A DNA stretch of 64,000 bases from a virus. The stretch spans positions 1 through 64,000 of IMG/VR virus record IMGVR_UViG_3300043777_000102. One strand, given 5' to 3'. The notes below the pieces were generated by a model that had not been told where the DNA came from, searched no databases, and saw only the letters and a program-made list of their open reading frames with translations. Position numbers and translations under genes: made by a program. Positions 35,288 to 43,203 of this stretch are shown in pieces (within the stretch, counting starts at the first letter, position 1; every line of letters starts with the position of its first letter).

Positions 35288-35538
35288 CAGAGCGGCTCGT
35301 CGTCGGCCGGGACCGCGGCGGGACGCTGCGAACGAATCTCCTTCTGGCGCGCTTCCTCCAAGAAGCGGTCGATCTCCCAGCACACGTCGGGCGCCATCCC
35401 TTCGCCGCCCGGACGCCCGAGCAGCGCAGCGTGGAAGGCCTCCACCACGAAGGCCTGCGCCTGCAGGACGTGGTTCGCCTGCCTGACGCGGCGCAGCTCG
35501 TCGGCTGCCTGACGCATCAGACGCTCGTGCTCCTTCAT
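35287..35538 (-). CDS. Small helical protein, 83 aa
   Basis: GAGGAG lies 9 bases before the ATG at 35538. Charged helices (MKEHERLMRQAADELRRVRQ, WEIDRFLEEARQKEIR). No domain. Confidence 0.65.
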   Translation of the reverse strand: MKEHERLMRQAADELRRVRQANHVLQAQAFVVEAFHAALLGRPGGEGMAPDVCWEIDRFLEEARQKEIRSQRPAAVPADDEPL

Positions 35539-35540
35539 GG

Positions 35541-35906
35541 TCAGAACTCCTCGACAGGTTGAAGCCGTAGGTCGACGGGCTGCATCGGGTTTGCGGCGGG
35601 GTGGCGCGGCCGGTGCAGCTTCGCGTAGTCGCGCAGGGCGTTCAGGTAGTCGTACTCGGACTGGCTGATCGGCTCGCCGTACAGGTGGACGCGCTGCGCC
35701 AGGTTCGTATCGGGCAGGTCGCGAAACTCCTCCAGCGTCCAGAAGCCGAGCGCTGGCGAGCCGTCCACCGTCGCGGTCCAGACATCGTGCAGCATGTCCA
35801 GCTTGGCCGGGACCTTCCACGCACGCGGGGCAAGTCTGACCTTGTAGAAGCCGGCGACAGGCTCCGATACGACTCGCGGTTTGGTCCAGTCCCTTGTGTC
35901 AGCCAT
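35541..35906 (-). CDS. First gene of leftward early operon, unknown
   Basis: 121 aa from ATG 35906. SQSEYDYLNALRDYAKLHRP and the rest suggest a small alpha/beta protein. As the promoter-proximal gene it should be made first after infection, so a host-takeover or regulatory role is possible. Confidence 0.65.
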   Translation of the reverse strand: MADTRDWTKPRVVSEPVAGFYKVRLAPRAWKVPAKLDMLHDVWTATVDGSPALGFWTLEEFRDLPDTNLAQRVHLYGEPISQSEYDYLNALRDYAKLHRPRHPAANPMQPVDLRLQPVEEF

Positions 35907-36003
35907 GTAACCCCCGATCGCGGCTATGGAAGGCACGACGCCTCTTTGCAGTCAAGGCGAAAATACGCTTGCGTTAATAAATTTTCCTGCGTAGCGTGAC
36001 CGG
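35907..36003. promoter_or_regulatory. Divergent early control region
   Basis: 97 bases between the leftward and rightward early operons, with a clear A/T-rich core (TTAATAAATTTT). A TTGACT -35-like site on the leftward strand and TTGCGT/TTAATA on the rightward strand are possible promoter parts, none ideal. A short palindrome ACGCTTGCGT lies near 35967. Confidence 0.55.
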
Positions 36004-36372
36004 ATGGATAGCACATTGCGCTACTACCCTGGCAGCCGGCTCCTGGATTTCGGTGACCGGTCCGCCCTCCTGACCGCCGCCGAGAGTGCGCTTTTCCTCG
36101 CGGCGGCGACTGCTGGCAAGCACGGGATCACATGGGAGGCGCTTGCCGAGCGCGTGCGGCGTCCGTCGGCTGGCGCGTCGGCCACCTACCGGAATCACAT
36201 GCGACAGGTGCTCCATAACCTCCGCGCGACGCTGCGCGATGCCGGTATTCCGATCGCGATCGATGTGGTGACCGGGATGGGCGTCGTCTGCCGCAGTGAC
36301 ATCGAGATCGTTTCTCAACTCCAGCAGGAGCCTACCAATGGCCAGGAAGCCGAAGGACGAGTCAGTGAGTAA
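36004..36372 (+). CDS. Winged-helix (OmpR/PhoB-type effector domain) regulator
   Basis: 122 aa. LLTAAESALFLAA, ITWEALAERV, SATYRNHMRQVLHNLRATL and IAIDVVTGMGVVCR follow the order of a Trans_reg_C winged helix, without a receiver domain. It is the first rightward gene, next to the divergent promoter region, so it probably regulates one or both early operons. Confidence 0.72.
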   Translation: MDSTLRYYPGSRLLDFGDRSALLTAAESALFLAAATAGKHGITWEALAERVRRPSAGASATYRNHMRQVLHNLRATLRDAGIPIAIDVVTGMGVVCRSDIEIVSQLQQEPTNGQEAEGRVSE

Positions 36373-36961
36373 CGTGGACCCCGACCTGATGGTCGAAGCG
36401 CTCGGCTGGTACGCCGAGAAGCGCGGCGACATAGCCAGCATCCAGCAGGAGATCGCGACCGGGCTAGGGCGGTACGAGAAGCAGGGGATCGACAAGAAGG
36501 CGCTGAAGCTGGCCTACAGCCTCCAGTCGTCCGATCTGACGCCCGAGGAGATCGCGGCGCAGCGTCGGCGCGAGCACGAATACCTGACCTGGGCCGGGAT
36601 CATCACGGTCGAGGCAGACGGTCAGACGTCGATCATCACCGGTTTGGAGCCGAAGAAGCCGAGCGCCAAGGCGGCGAAGAAGCTGGCGGACGGCAAGGTG
36701 CAATCCGACGGCTACAACACGGCTCGCGCTGGAGGCACCTTGGACGACAACCCGCACCAAGCCGGGACCGAGGACTATGCGCTGTGGGCCGAGGCGTTCA
36801 CCCAGTCGCGCCATGACGTGCAGGAGGAGGAGGCCAAGGCAGCGCTGCCGCCTGCCAAGCGCGGTCGGAAGGCGTCACCGGCCGCCGCCGCCGTTGAAGC
36901 GTTGCAGGCCCAGGCCGAGCGGTTGGGCGGCGACATGCCGGCCACAGTCGAAACGCCGTGA
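36338..36961 (+). CDS. Hypothetical charged protein of replication operon
   Basis: 207 aa from ATG 36338 (AGGAG 7 bases upstream), overlapping the regulator by 35 bases. Helical and charged (YAEKRGDIASIQQEIATGL, LTPEEIAAQRRREHEYLTWA); Ala/Lys-rich middle. No family recognised. Confidence 0.65.
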   Translation: MARKPKDESVSNVDPDLMVEALGWYAEKRGDIASIQQEIATGLGRYEKQGIDKKALKLAYSLQSSDLTPEEIAAQRRREHEYLTWAGIITVEADGQTSIITGLEPKKPSAKAAKKLADGKVQSDGYNTARAGGTLDDNPHQAGTEDYALWAEAFTQSRHDVQEEEAKAALPPAKRGRKASPAAAAVEALQAQAERLGGDMPATVETP

Positions 36962-37500
36962 TCGTCCTGGCCGTTGACCCCGGTCAGTCCGGCGCGCTCG
37001 CATGGGTGCACAGCAGCGGCGCGCTGATCGCGGTCGCGGACATGCCGGTGGTCGAGGTGCGCGGCAAAAACCGAGTGTCGGCTACGGGATTGGCTGCCCT
37101 GATGCGCCGCCGTGACGTGTCCATGGTTGCGATTGAGCAGGTTATCGCGATGCCGCGAGTGCGAGCCAATGGCAACGCGATCAAGATGGGCGCGGCTTCG
37201 ACTTTGTACTTCGGGTACGGAGCAGGTCTGATCGAGGGCGTTGCGACTGGATTGGACCTACCGGTGCGCGTCTTGCATCCCAGCACATGGAAATCGCGCG
37301 GCGGGATCCCGGCTGACAAGGGTGCCGCCCGGCAGATGGCGCAACGTCTCTGGCCGGCGAGCGCCGCCATGTTCAACCGCGTGAAGGACCACGGTCGTGC
37401 TGATGCCGCGTTGCTCGCTCGATTTGTCGCAGTCGGAGATGCGCTTGGCGGTCCGCATCTCGCCATTGACGTCCGCAGCGCCGAGCAACAGGCTGGCTGA
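36958..37500 (+). CDS. RuvC-like Holliday junction resolvase
   Basis: 180 aa, GTG start inside GTGA. VLAVDPGQSGALAW gives the first Asp (D7), MVAIEQV the Glu near 61, and HGRADAALLA the last acidic pair near 147-150; this is the RuvC/RNase H fold of phage resolvases. It would resolve branched DNA before packaging. Confidence 0.85.
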   Translation: MIVLAVDPGQSGALAWVHSSGALIAVADMPVVEVRGKNRVSATGLAALMRRRDVSMVAIEQVIAMPRVRANGNAIKMGAASTLYFGYGAGLIEGVATGLDLPVRVLHPSTWKSRGGIPADKGAARQMAQRLWPASAAMFNRVKDHGRADAALLARFVAVGDALGGPHLAIDVRSAEQQAG

Positions 37501-37519
37501 CAACTGATCGGGGGACGAA

Positions 37520-38095
37520 ATGCCAATCGGAGTCTACGACCGGACGACGTACAATCGCAGGCCGCTCGACACTGATTGGCCCAGCGATCGGATCATCCGG
37601 TTGCGTGCGCTTTGGGACGAGGGCCTCTCCACCGCCGAGATCGGCCGGCGCCTGGGCGTCAGCAAGAACTCGGTGGTCTCGAAATCTCACCGGCTCGGCC
37701 TGCCAGGCCGTCCGTCGCCGATCCGTCGGCGCGAGGAAGGTGCTCCTGCGCCGCCGCGCCGCGCCGTTGCCAAGGTGCAGGGCCCAACCCTCCCGCCGAT
37801 GTCGGCCCCTGCGCCGATCGTCCTCCGCGATCCGCTGCCGGTCCTGCGCACCGAGCTGCCAAGGCCAAAGCCCGTTGCCGCGCTGTTCGGCCGCGTGACC
37901 GAGTGCTGCTTTCCAGAAGGCGAACCGGGGACTCGGGGCTTCCACTACTGCGACGCGCCAACGGTGCCGGGCGGCAGCTATTGCGAGGCTCATGCGAAGC
38001 GCTGCTACGTCGAGCAGCATCGGCCCGACCCGAACGCCCCCGTCCCGCACGAGACCCCGAGTCGCTTCAGCTTCGCGCGCCACGGCGACGAGTGA
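37520..38095 (+). CDS. GcrA-family transcription regulator
   Basis: 191 aa. N-terminal HTH (RIIRLRALWDEGLSTAEIGR, then LGVSKNSVVSKSHRLGLPGR) and C-terminal CCFPEGEPG ... FHYC ... SYCEAHAKRCYV match GcrA, an alphaproteobacterial factor that works with sigma70 at methylated promoters. A phage copy may redirect host RNA polymerase, and fits with the phage adenine methyltransferase at 3874-4419. It shares one base with the helicase gene. Confidence 0.88.
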   Translation: MPIGVYDRTTYNRRPLDTDWPSDRIIRLRALWDEGLSTAEIGRRLGVSKNSVVSKSHRLGLPGRPSPIRRREEGAPAPPRRAVAKVQGPTLPPMSAPAPIVLRDPLPVLRTELPRPKPVAALFGRVTECCFPEGEPGTRGFHYCDAPTVPGGSYCEAHAKRCYVEQHRPDPNAPVPHETPSRFSFARHGDE

Positions 38096-39585
38096 TGCCA
38101 CCTGACGGTTTCGGGCTGCTGGGCGTGTCGCTGCGCCAACCGCCCTCCAATTTGCTCGCTGAGCAGAGCCTGTTGGGCACACTCCTGGCCTCGAACCGCA
38201 CGCTGGACAAGGTGCTCGACCTGCTGGAGCCGGAGAGCTTCAGCGATGTCGTGAACGGTCGCCTGTACGAGATCATCCGCGACCGCGTGACGACCGGGCT
38301 GCTGGCCGACGCGGTGACGCTGCGGTCGGTGCTGGACGGCGCTGGCATACTCGATGAGGTCGGCGGGACGTCCTACCTGGCGCAGCTCCTGTCGGCCATG
38401 GTCGCACCGCTGATGGCCTCGGACTACGCCCTGACAATCCGGGACGCTTGGCTCCGGCGGCAACTGATCGAGATCGGGCGCGAGATCACCGAGCTCGCCT
38501 TCGGTGCGGACCCATCGCAGGACGCCGCCGCGCAGATCGGCGCCGCCGAGAGAGCCCTTGCGGAACTCGGCACCGGCGGCCGCAAGGGTGCGACCCTGTC
38601 CTCACTCGGCGCCGCAGTGCACGCCACTCTGGCGCGGGCTAGGGCAGCCGCTGCGGTCGGTCAGTCGCCGGCGCTGATGACGGGCCTCGCCGCGGTGGAT
38701 CAGGCCCTGGGCGGTCTCTGGCCGGGTGAGATGACGATCCTGGCGGGCATTCCGGGTTCCGGAAAATCCGCACTTGCCATGGGTATCGGCACCTCGATCG
38801 CCCAATCCGGTAAACCAGTCCTGTTCCTGAGCCGCGAGATGTCGGCCGAGCAGCTCGCCGCCCGCATCGCCGGTCAGCGCGCCGGGATCAGCGCGCGGTC
38901 GGTCATGCGCGGCGATTTCGACATGCTTGCCGCGGATCGCCTGGTGCTGGCCGAGAAGGAGATGCACGACTGGCCGCTCGACATTTACGACTGCCGGCGC
39001 ACGCCGCTGCGGGTGCTCGGCGCCAAGACGCGGATGCTGCTGCAACGCAAGCCGGCGGCGCTCGTGATCCTGGATCACCTGCTGGTGGCCAACCCCGAGG
39101 AACAGCAGGACAAGCGCCGGTCGGCCGGCCATGACGCCAGCAGCGTGTCGGCCGCAGCGTATGCACAGAGGGAGATCGCCGGAGATTTCGGGATCCCGTT
39201 TCTGGTGCTGACCCAGATGTCCCGCCCGCCGTCGGACAATCGGGCGCGCCGCCCCACCATGCAGTCGCTCAAGTACGGGGGCGAGGAAGCGGCCGACTCG
39301 GTGGTGTTCGTCCACCGGCCGATTATGTTCATGGACCACGACTCGCCGCCGCGGGGGAAGCGCGCGAGCGAAGCGGACTGGGCTGTCGAGCGCGCTGAGC
39401 ACTACGCCAAGCTGGACGCCGCGCGAGAGGTGGCCGAGCTGATCGTCGCCAAGAACCGCATGGACGAGGGGGCCACGGTGGTGAAGATGCGTTACGTCGG
39501 TGCTCTGACGCAGTTTCAGGAGTGGTCGGACGACGCGCCGCCGGCGCCTTCCGTGCCGCCTGGTGAACTGTGGAGCGGCGAATGA
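38095..39585 (+). CDS. dnaB: Replicative DNA helicase, DnaB family
   Basis: 496 aa from ATG 38095. The N-terminal DnaB domain (NLLAEQSLLGTLLASNRTLD, FSDVVNGRLYEIIRD) is followed by a RecA-like motor with Walker A GIPGSGKSALA (about 217-227), Walker B ALVILDH (about 322-328) and the late motif SLKYGGEEAADSVVFVHRP. It unwinds DNA at the phage fork; its loader is probably the product of 39975-41084. Confidence 0.92.
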   Translation: MPPDGFGLLGVSLRQPPSNLLAEQSLLGTLLASNRTLDKVLDLLEPESFSDVVNGRLYEIIRDRVTTGLLADAVTLRSVLDGAGILDEVGGTSYLAQLLSAMVAPLMASDYALTIRDAWLRRQLIEIGREITELAFGADPSQDAAAQIGAAERALAELGTGGRKGATLSSLGAAVHATLARARAAAAVGQSPALMTGLAAVDQALGGLWPGEMTILAGIPGSGKSALAMGIGTSIAQSGKPVLFLSREMSAEQLAARIAGQRAGISARSVMRGDFDMLAADRLVLAEKEMHDWPLDIYDCRRTPLRVLGAKTRMLLQRKPAALVILDHLLVANPEEQQDKRRSAGHDASSVSAAAYAQREIAGDFGIPFLVLTQMSRPPSDNRARRPTMQSLKYGGEEAADSVVFVHRPIMFMDHDSPPRGKRASEADWAVERAEHYAKLDAAREVAELIVAKNRMDEGATVVKMRYVGALTQFQEWSDDAPPAPSVPPGELWSGE

Positions 39586-39839
39586 AGGTCAGAACCTGGG
39601 GCAACCCCTGCCACGATTGCGGCTCGCGCCAGGGCGAAACGCCGTTCCCCCGCGGTCGGCGCCGACGTGGGGAGCCGAGATTGTGCGTGGATTGCATCGC
39701 TGAGCGTGCCCGCGTGGCGCTGCGTGACGCACTCCCAGGCTCTGTCTACCAGACCCGCGCAAGCTACCGGGCGGCGCTGCGGTATCGCCAGAAACAGCCC
39801 CAAGCCGATCTCGTGGACTTGGTGACGCGCTGCCCCTAA
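39582..39839 (+). CDS. Small zinc-ribbon protein
   Basis: 85 aa, ATG overlapping the helicase TGA. CHDCG and CVDC pairs form a likely zinc ribbon, with a basic region between. Unknown role in replication. Confidence 0.6.
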   Translation: MKVRTWGNPCHDCGSRQGETPFPRGRRRRGEPRLCVDCIAERARVALRDALPGSVYQTRASYRAALRYRQKQPQADLVDLVTRCP

Positions 39840-39848
39840 AATGCAGAA

Positions 39849-39876
39849 CGCCAGCCGTGGGGGCTGGCGCTGCGTT
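39849..39876 (+). terminator. Hairpin after zinc-ribbon gene
   Basis: Perfect 8-base stem CGCCAGCC (39849-39856) / GGCTGGCG (39862-39869) with loop GTGGG, followed by only a short T-run. Partial terminator or attenuator in front of the replication gene. An 18-codon frame (39916-39972, MELPRFKRHGVI...) behind GGAGAAG could be a leader peptide. Confidence 0.5.
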
Positions 39877-39974
39877 TGGATGGGCCGTGCAAGGGCCGAA
39901 CCCGGAGAAGCCTTGATGGAGCTTCCCCGATTTAAGCGGCACGGCGTCATCCGTCAAGCAACGGAGACGTGACA

Positions 39975-41084
39975 ATGACTGACCGGCTCTCTTTTCTCGA
40001 CAAAACCAAGGCGTTCCATCGCTCGATGCCGCGGTCCTGGCCACCGCTGACCAAGCACATCGCGACCGTGCTGTTCACGTACGCGGGGTCTGAAGACGGC
40101 AGCGGCATCACCTGTTCGGTCGCCACAATCGCCGATCAGGCGGGCGAGCCGGAGCGGAATGTGCAGCGAACGCAGGAGTTCATGCGCATTGGCGGCTTCC
40201 TTACCGACGAGGGCTTCTACGAACCGCGCAAAGGCGTGCGCATTCCCGCGCGTCGACTCGTGCTGGAGGCAATCCAGGCTGCTCGGGATATTGAGCAGGG
40301 AGGGGTGCCAACCCTGGCACCCGGTGCCAACCCTGGCACCGGGAGGGGTGACAGTGGTGGCACCCCAGGGGGTGCCACTGGTGGCACCCAAACCGAGAGA
40401 GAAGATAACCGAGAGATCAGACAACCAAGTACAGCTATTGGTCACTGCTCAGGATCGAAGGCTTTGAAGGGCAGTCAACTGACCGGAGAGTTCGATGCAA
40501 CCTTCTGGCCGCTCTACCCCCGAAAGGTCGCCAAGCCGAAGGCGCTCAAAGCGTACGTCCGCGCGCGGCGCGGCGGGGCGACGGTCGAGATGATCATGGC
40601 GGCACTCGGCGCTTATGTCTTCAGTCCCGACCCCACCTATCGGCCACACCCCGCGACCTGGCTCAATGACGCCCACTGGCAGGACGAGCCGGACGCCGCC
40701 GGTCCGATGGCTGACGGTCGCGCGCTGGCCGCCGATAACGACTACGGGACGACCGCGTGGGCTGCGACGGTCCCAGACGCCAAGCCGGACCTGAAGGATG
40801 GACAGCTTTGCTTGGGGGGCATCACCGGCCGCGGGTACTATCTGGCCGGCTTCGCTGCCGATCTGTGCGAGGCCGCGAACATGGACCCCACCCGAGTCGC
40901 CGGCGGCCTGGCCATCGTCGCGGAGTGGCTGCGAGCGTACAAGGACCCGAACTGGATTGAGGCCGTGATCAAGCGCACACGGAAGCCAGCCGGAGGGGTT
41001 CACTCGCTGGAGTACTTCCGCCAACCGGTCGCCGACGCTGGGGCGAAGCTGGAAGCGGATCGGCAGGACCAATTTGCACTCTGA
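39975..41084 (+). CDS. Phage replication initiator, O-like
   Basis: 369 aa from ATG 39975; GTG 39969 is also possible. N-terminal winged helix (WPPLTKHIATVLFTYAG, CSVATIADQAGEPERNVQRT, GGFLTDEGFYEP), a Gly/Thr-rich linker at about 110-145, then FDATFWPLYPRKVAKPKALK with PHPATWLND, seen in phage initiator and helicase-loader proteins. The linker codes for the iteron-like array, as the ori lies inside gene O in lambda. It would bind the origin and bring in DnaB. Confidence 0.75.
   Translation: MTDRLSFLDKTKAFHRSMPRSWPPLTKHIATVLFTYAGSEDGSGITCSVATIADQAGEPERNVQRTQEFMRIGGFLTDEGFYEPRKGVRIPARRLVLEAIQAARDIEQGGVPTLAPGANPGTGRGDSGGTPGGATGGTQTEREDNREIRQPSTAIGHCSGSKALKGSQLTGEFDATFWPLYPRKVAKPKALKAYVRARRGGATVEMIMAALGAYVFSPDPTYRPHPATWLNDAHWQDEPDAAGPMADGRALAADNDYGTTAWAATVPDAKPDLKDGQLCLGGITGRGYYLAGFAADLCEAANMDPTRVAGGLAIVAEWLRAYKDPNWIEAVIKRTRKPAGGVHSLEYFRQPVADAGAKLEADRQDQFAL
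40304..40388. repeat. Iteron-like array, candidate replication origin
   Basis: Two identical 18-base units, GGTGCCAACCCTGGCACC, at 40304-40321 and 40323-40340, then TGGCACC at 40358, GGTGCCA at 40371 and TGGCACC at 40382. That gives seven copies of one heptamer or its complement in 85 bases, between the two domains of the initiator gene. An A-rich segment (about 40389-40430) follows. Confidence 0.7.
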
Positions 41085-41095
41085 AAGGACCGACG

Positions 41096-41800
41096 ATGTT
41101 GGAAGGCAAGCTACTGGACGCGGACGAACGCAAGCGGCTGGAGGACGCTGTGAGGCGTACCGGCTGGTCGTGGGTGACGTTCGGGGAGAGGTTCGACCTG
41201 ACGATCAGCCAGGCGCTGGCCGTGCGCAAGGGCAAGCGACAATGGCCGATGCGGCTGACGGAGTATGTCGAGGCGGTCGCGGACGCAGTCGAGTCGGTGC
41301 CGGTGCCGGCGCCGCAGGGTCAGGAGGAGATTGCGGTGGGTGTAACGCCGAGGGTGATCGTCGACACGCTGGGCGAGCCGATTGGAGGGCCATACGTTCC
41401 GATCACCCAGGGCTATTCGCCGCCGGGTGGTTACGTGGCAACAGGCGAGAATGCCAAGCGCCTGTTGGGGGAGATGGATCGGTCCGACCCGACGCGGCTT
41501 CTATCGGTCGCCGACGTCGCCGGCGCGCTGGCCGACATCTTCATGTCAGCCGATGCCAGGGGAGGCGAGGCCGTTCAGGCGGCGGTGGACGCGGCGGTGG
41601 AGCGGCTGGGGATAGAGCCGGAGGTGGTGGAGGCGATACGGGAGCGGCAGCAGGCTGCGGTGGACGCGGCTGAGACGGAGGCAATGCTGGCGGATCAGGG
41701 GGCGGATCCGGCTCCGGGCTATCGGTCGCCGCCGCAGTCTCGGCAGCCAGGCGCTCTGACAGGAGTCTCGCCTTTTCCTCACGACGGGCCTTCCGGGTAG
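41096..41800 (+). CDS. Putative HTH protein ending the replication operon
   Basis: 234 aa, AAAGGA ribosome site. WVTFGERFDLTISQALAVRK looks like a Cro-like HTH; the rest is acidic and helical. Its last 260 bases are antisense to the gene at 41541-42125. Confidence 0.6.
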   Translation: MLEGKLLDADERKRLEDAVRRTGWSWVTFGERFDLTISQALAVRKGKRQWPMRLTEYVEAVADAVESVPVPAPQGQEEIAVGVTPRVIVDTLGEPIGGPYVPITQGYSPPGGYVATGENAKRLLGEMDRSDPTRLLSVADVAGALADIFMSADARGGEAVQAAVDAAVERLGIEPEVVEAIRERQQAAVDAAETEAMLADQGADPAPGYRSPPQSRQPGALTGVSPFPHDGPSG

Positions 41801-42125
41801 CCTCGATCACGAACTTCGGCGGTCGCCATGCCTCGGGGTCGTAGTAGCCGGTCAGCTCGTCCATCAGCTCCGGGTGGCGCTCGAACAGCCACAGGACGCG
41901 CAGCAGCCACGACTGAGGCTCAGTCTGGCGCTTTCCCATGCCGAACCAGCGGTAGACGGTATCGGCGTCCAGCCCCAGCAGCTTGGATAGGCGAAAGGGC
42001 GTGACGGCTAGGCGTTCGATCGCAGCTTTCGCGCGCTCTGACCGGGGTGTGACCAGCGGATCGCGCCATCGCCTGCGGCCGCGGGCGGGCTCGGGGAATA
42101 CCGATCGCTTCGGCTTGCGGGCCAT
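41541..42125 (-). CDS. HTH protein with Pro-rich tail
   Basis: 194 aa from ATG 42125. VTPFRLSKLLGLDADTVYRW is an HTH, followed by a conserved-looking helix (LLRVLWLFERHPELMDEL). From about residue 130 it is Pro-rich and antisense to the end of the rightward gene; that tail may not be under selection. Could be a repressor of the operon it faces. Confidence 0.6.
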   Translation of the reverse strand: MARKPKRSVFPEPARGRRRWRDPLVTPRSERAKAAIERLAVTPFRLSKLLGLDADTVYRWFGMGKRQTEPQSWLLRVLWLFERHPELMDELTGYYDPEAWRPPKFVIEATRKARREEKARLLSERLAAETAAATDSPEPDPPPDPPALPPSQPRPPQPAAAPVSPPPPPALSPAAPPPRPPPPERPRLPWHRLT

Positions 42126-42412
42126 CAGTGAGCGGGGCCGGTTTTTTCTATCGGTCGCTTCCAGCGTCGAACCATGGCCAGAATCTCCCGACACCTCTCC
42201 AAGTCGGCGCGCTCCTCTGGGCCAAGGGCAGACAGTTCAGCCGCGCTCGCAGGTTGCCAGCCGTGCGCATGCATGACGCTGAACGCACCGCAGTTGACGC
42301 ACAGGGACCAATCGCCCGGCTCAGGGACGCGCCCGCCGCCGTCGAATGAGCTGTCCGTGTCCAGCAGATGGCCGCAGGCGTCGCACAGGCGTGGTGGGGA
42401 GGGGATGGTCAT
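42125..42412 (-). CDS. Small zinc-binding protein, 95 aa
   Basis: CDACG and CVNCG pairs suggest a zinc ribbon; the C-terminal helix is charged (LGPEERADLERCREILAMV). Stop and start overlap the neighbours by 1-4 bases. Confidence 0.6.
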   Translation of the reverse strand: MTIPSPPRLCDACGHLLDTDSSFDGGGRVPEPGDWSLCVNCGAFSVMHAHGWQPASAAELSALGPEERADLERCREILAMVRRWKRPIEKTGPAH

Positions 42413-42501
42413 GGCTCGGGGCCCGTCCAGGCCAGCAGCAGCACGAAAGCCGGCCAGGCGCCCAGCGTGGCGGCGCCCAGGGCCAGCAGAATGACGGTCA
42501 T
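42409..42501 (-). CDS. 30-residue membrane peptide
   Basis: MTVILLALGAATLGAWPAF then LLLAWTGPEP. Its stop overlaps the next ATG (ATGA). No strong ribosome site. First gene of a small leftward operon. Confidence 0.45.
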   Translation of the reverse strand: MTVILLALGAATLGAWPAFVLLLAWTGPEP

Positions 42502-42554
42502 CCGGTATCATGTAGCAAAGACCACTGCGTGGTGCGGTAGTTTCCGCCCCCTCA

Positions 42555-42578
42555 GTGCCATATTCAGTGTCATGGCAC
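42555..42578. promoter_or_regulatory. Inverted repeat between divergent genes
   Basis: GTGCCAT (42555-42561) and ATGGCAC (42572-42578), 10 bases apart, lie between two divergent transcription units. The right arm covers the ATG at 42572. The GTGCCA/TGGCAC core is the one found in the iteron array. Confidence 0.45.
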
Positions 42579-43015
42579 AATCAATAATCATGGGCGCATT
42601 GGTAGAACGGGCCTCAGAGATACGCGGACACATCGCGGTACTTGAGGGCCAGATCGCCAAGCACCGCGCGGACTTGGCGCACGTCGAAGCGACTGCGCGA
42701 ATGTTCGATCCTTCCTACGATGGCAAGCGCGTCCGACCGAAACGGCCGGCGCCTCCACGCTCGACGTACTTTGCGATGGGCGAAATCAGCGAGCGGTGCC
42801 GCAACGCGCTCCGCGAGGCGACAGTGCCGATCTCGGCTGACGACGTTGCGGTGCAGGCCATGCGGGACAAGGGGCTGGACCTGGCCGACCGCAAAATCCG
42901 GTCGGACATGATCGCCCGGCTGATCTGGGCGCTCCACCGGCTGGCGAAGGCTGGGCAAGCTGAGCGGATCGGGCATGGGCTGGGGGCGCGGTGGACGCTG
43001 GCTGGCCCGCCCTGA
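42572..43015 (+). CDS. Conserved alphaproteobacterial hypothetical protein
   Basis: 147 aa. ALVERASEIRGHIAVLEGQI ... ARMFDP is a coiled-coil plus FDP signature common in alphaproteobacteria, near mobile elements. The second half (ISERCRNALREATVPISADD, WALHRLAKAGQAERIG) looks like a winged helix. May be a regulator. Confidence 0.65.
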   Translation: MAQSIIMGALVERASEIRGHIAVLEGQIAKHRADLAHVEATARMFDPSYDGKRVRPKRPAPPRSTYFAMGEISERCRNALREATVPISADDVAVQAMRDKGLDLADRKIRSDMIARLIWALHRLAKAGQAERIGHGLGARWTLAGPP

Positions 43016-43024
43016 CGGAATCGA

Positions 43025-43053
43025 TTGACGCGCTACGCTAAGTGCTTGATATT
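43025..43053 (+). promoter_or_regulatory. Candidate promoter
   Basis: TTGACG (43025-43030), exactly 17 bases, then GATATT (43048-43053). The expected start near 43060 is just before the hairpin region. Confidence 0.5.
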
Positions 43054-43068
43054 GGCTGAATAGCAAAA

Positions 43069-43112
43069 GGCCACGGTTGCCACCGTGGCCCTTGCTGCCC
43101 GCGCAACCGTGG
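43069..43112 (+). promoter_or_regulatory. Leader with mutually exclusive hairpins (attenuator or small RNA)
   Basis: Segment 1 (43069-43080) can pair in two ways. GGCCACGGT (43069-43077) pairs with ACCGTGGCC (43082-43090), 9 pairs. CCACGGTTGC (43071-43080) pairs with GCAACCGTGG (43103-43112), 10 perfect pairs. The first hairpin has no T-run on the rightward strand but has one on the opposite strand (TTTTGC), so it may also stop leftward transcription. Gene start is 92 bases later. Confidence 0.5.
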
Positions 43113-43203
43113 AGCGTCGCGGGCCATTCAGTACCGAACAGCGGTATGGTACGGGCCGCGTGCGGAATGGTCAAGACGGCTCCAGAGCTGAATGGAGTCC
43201 GTC

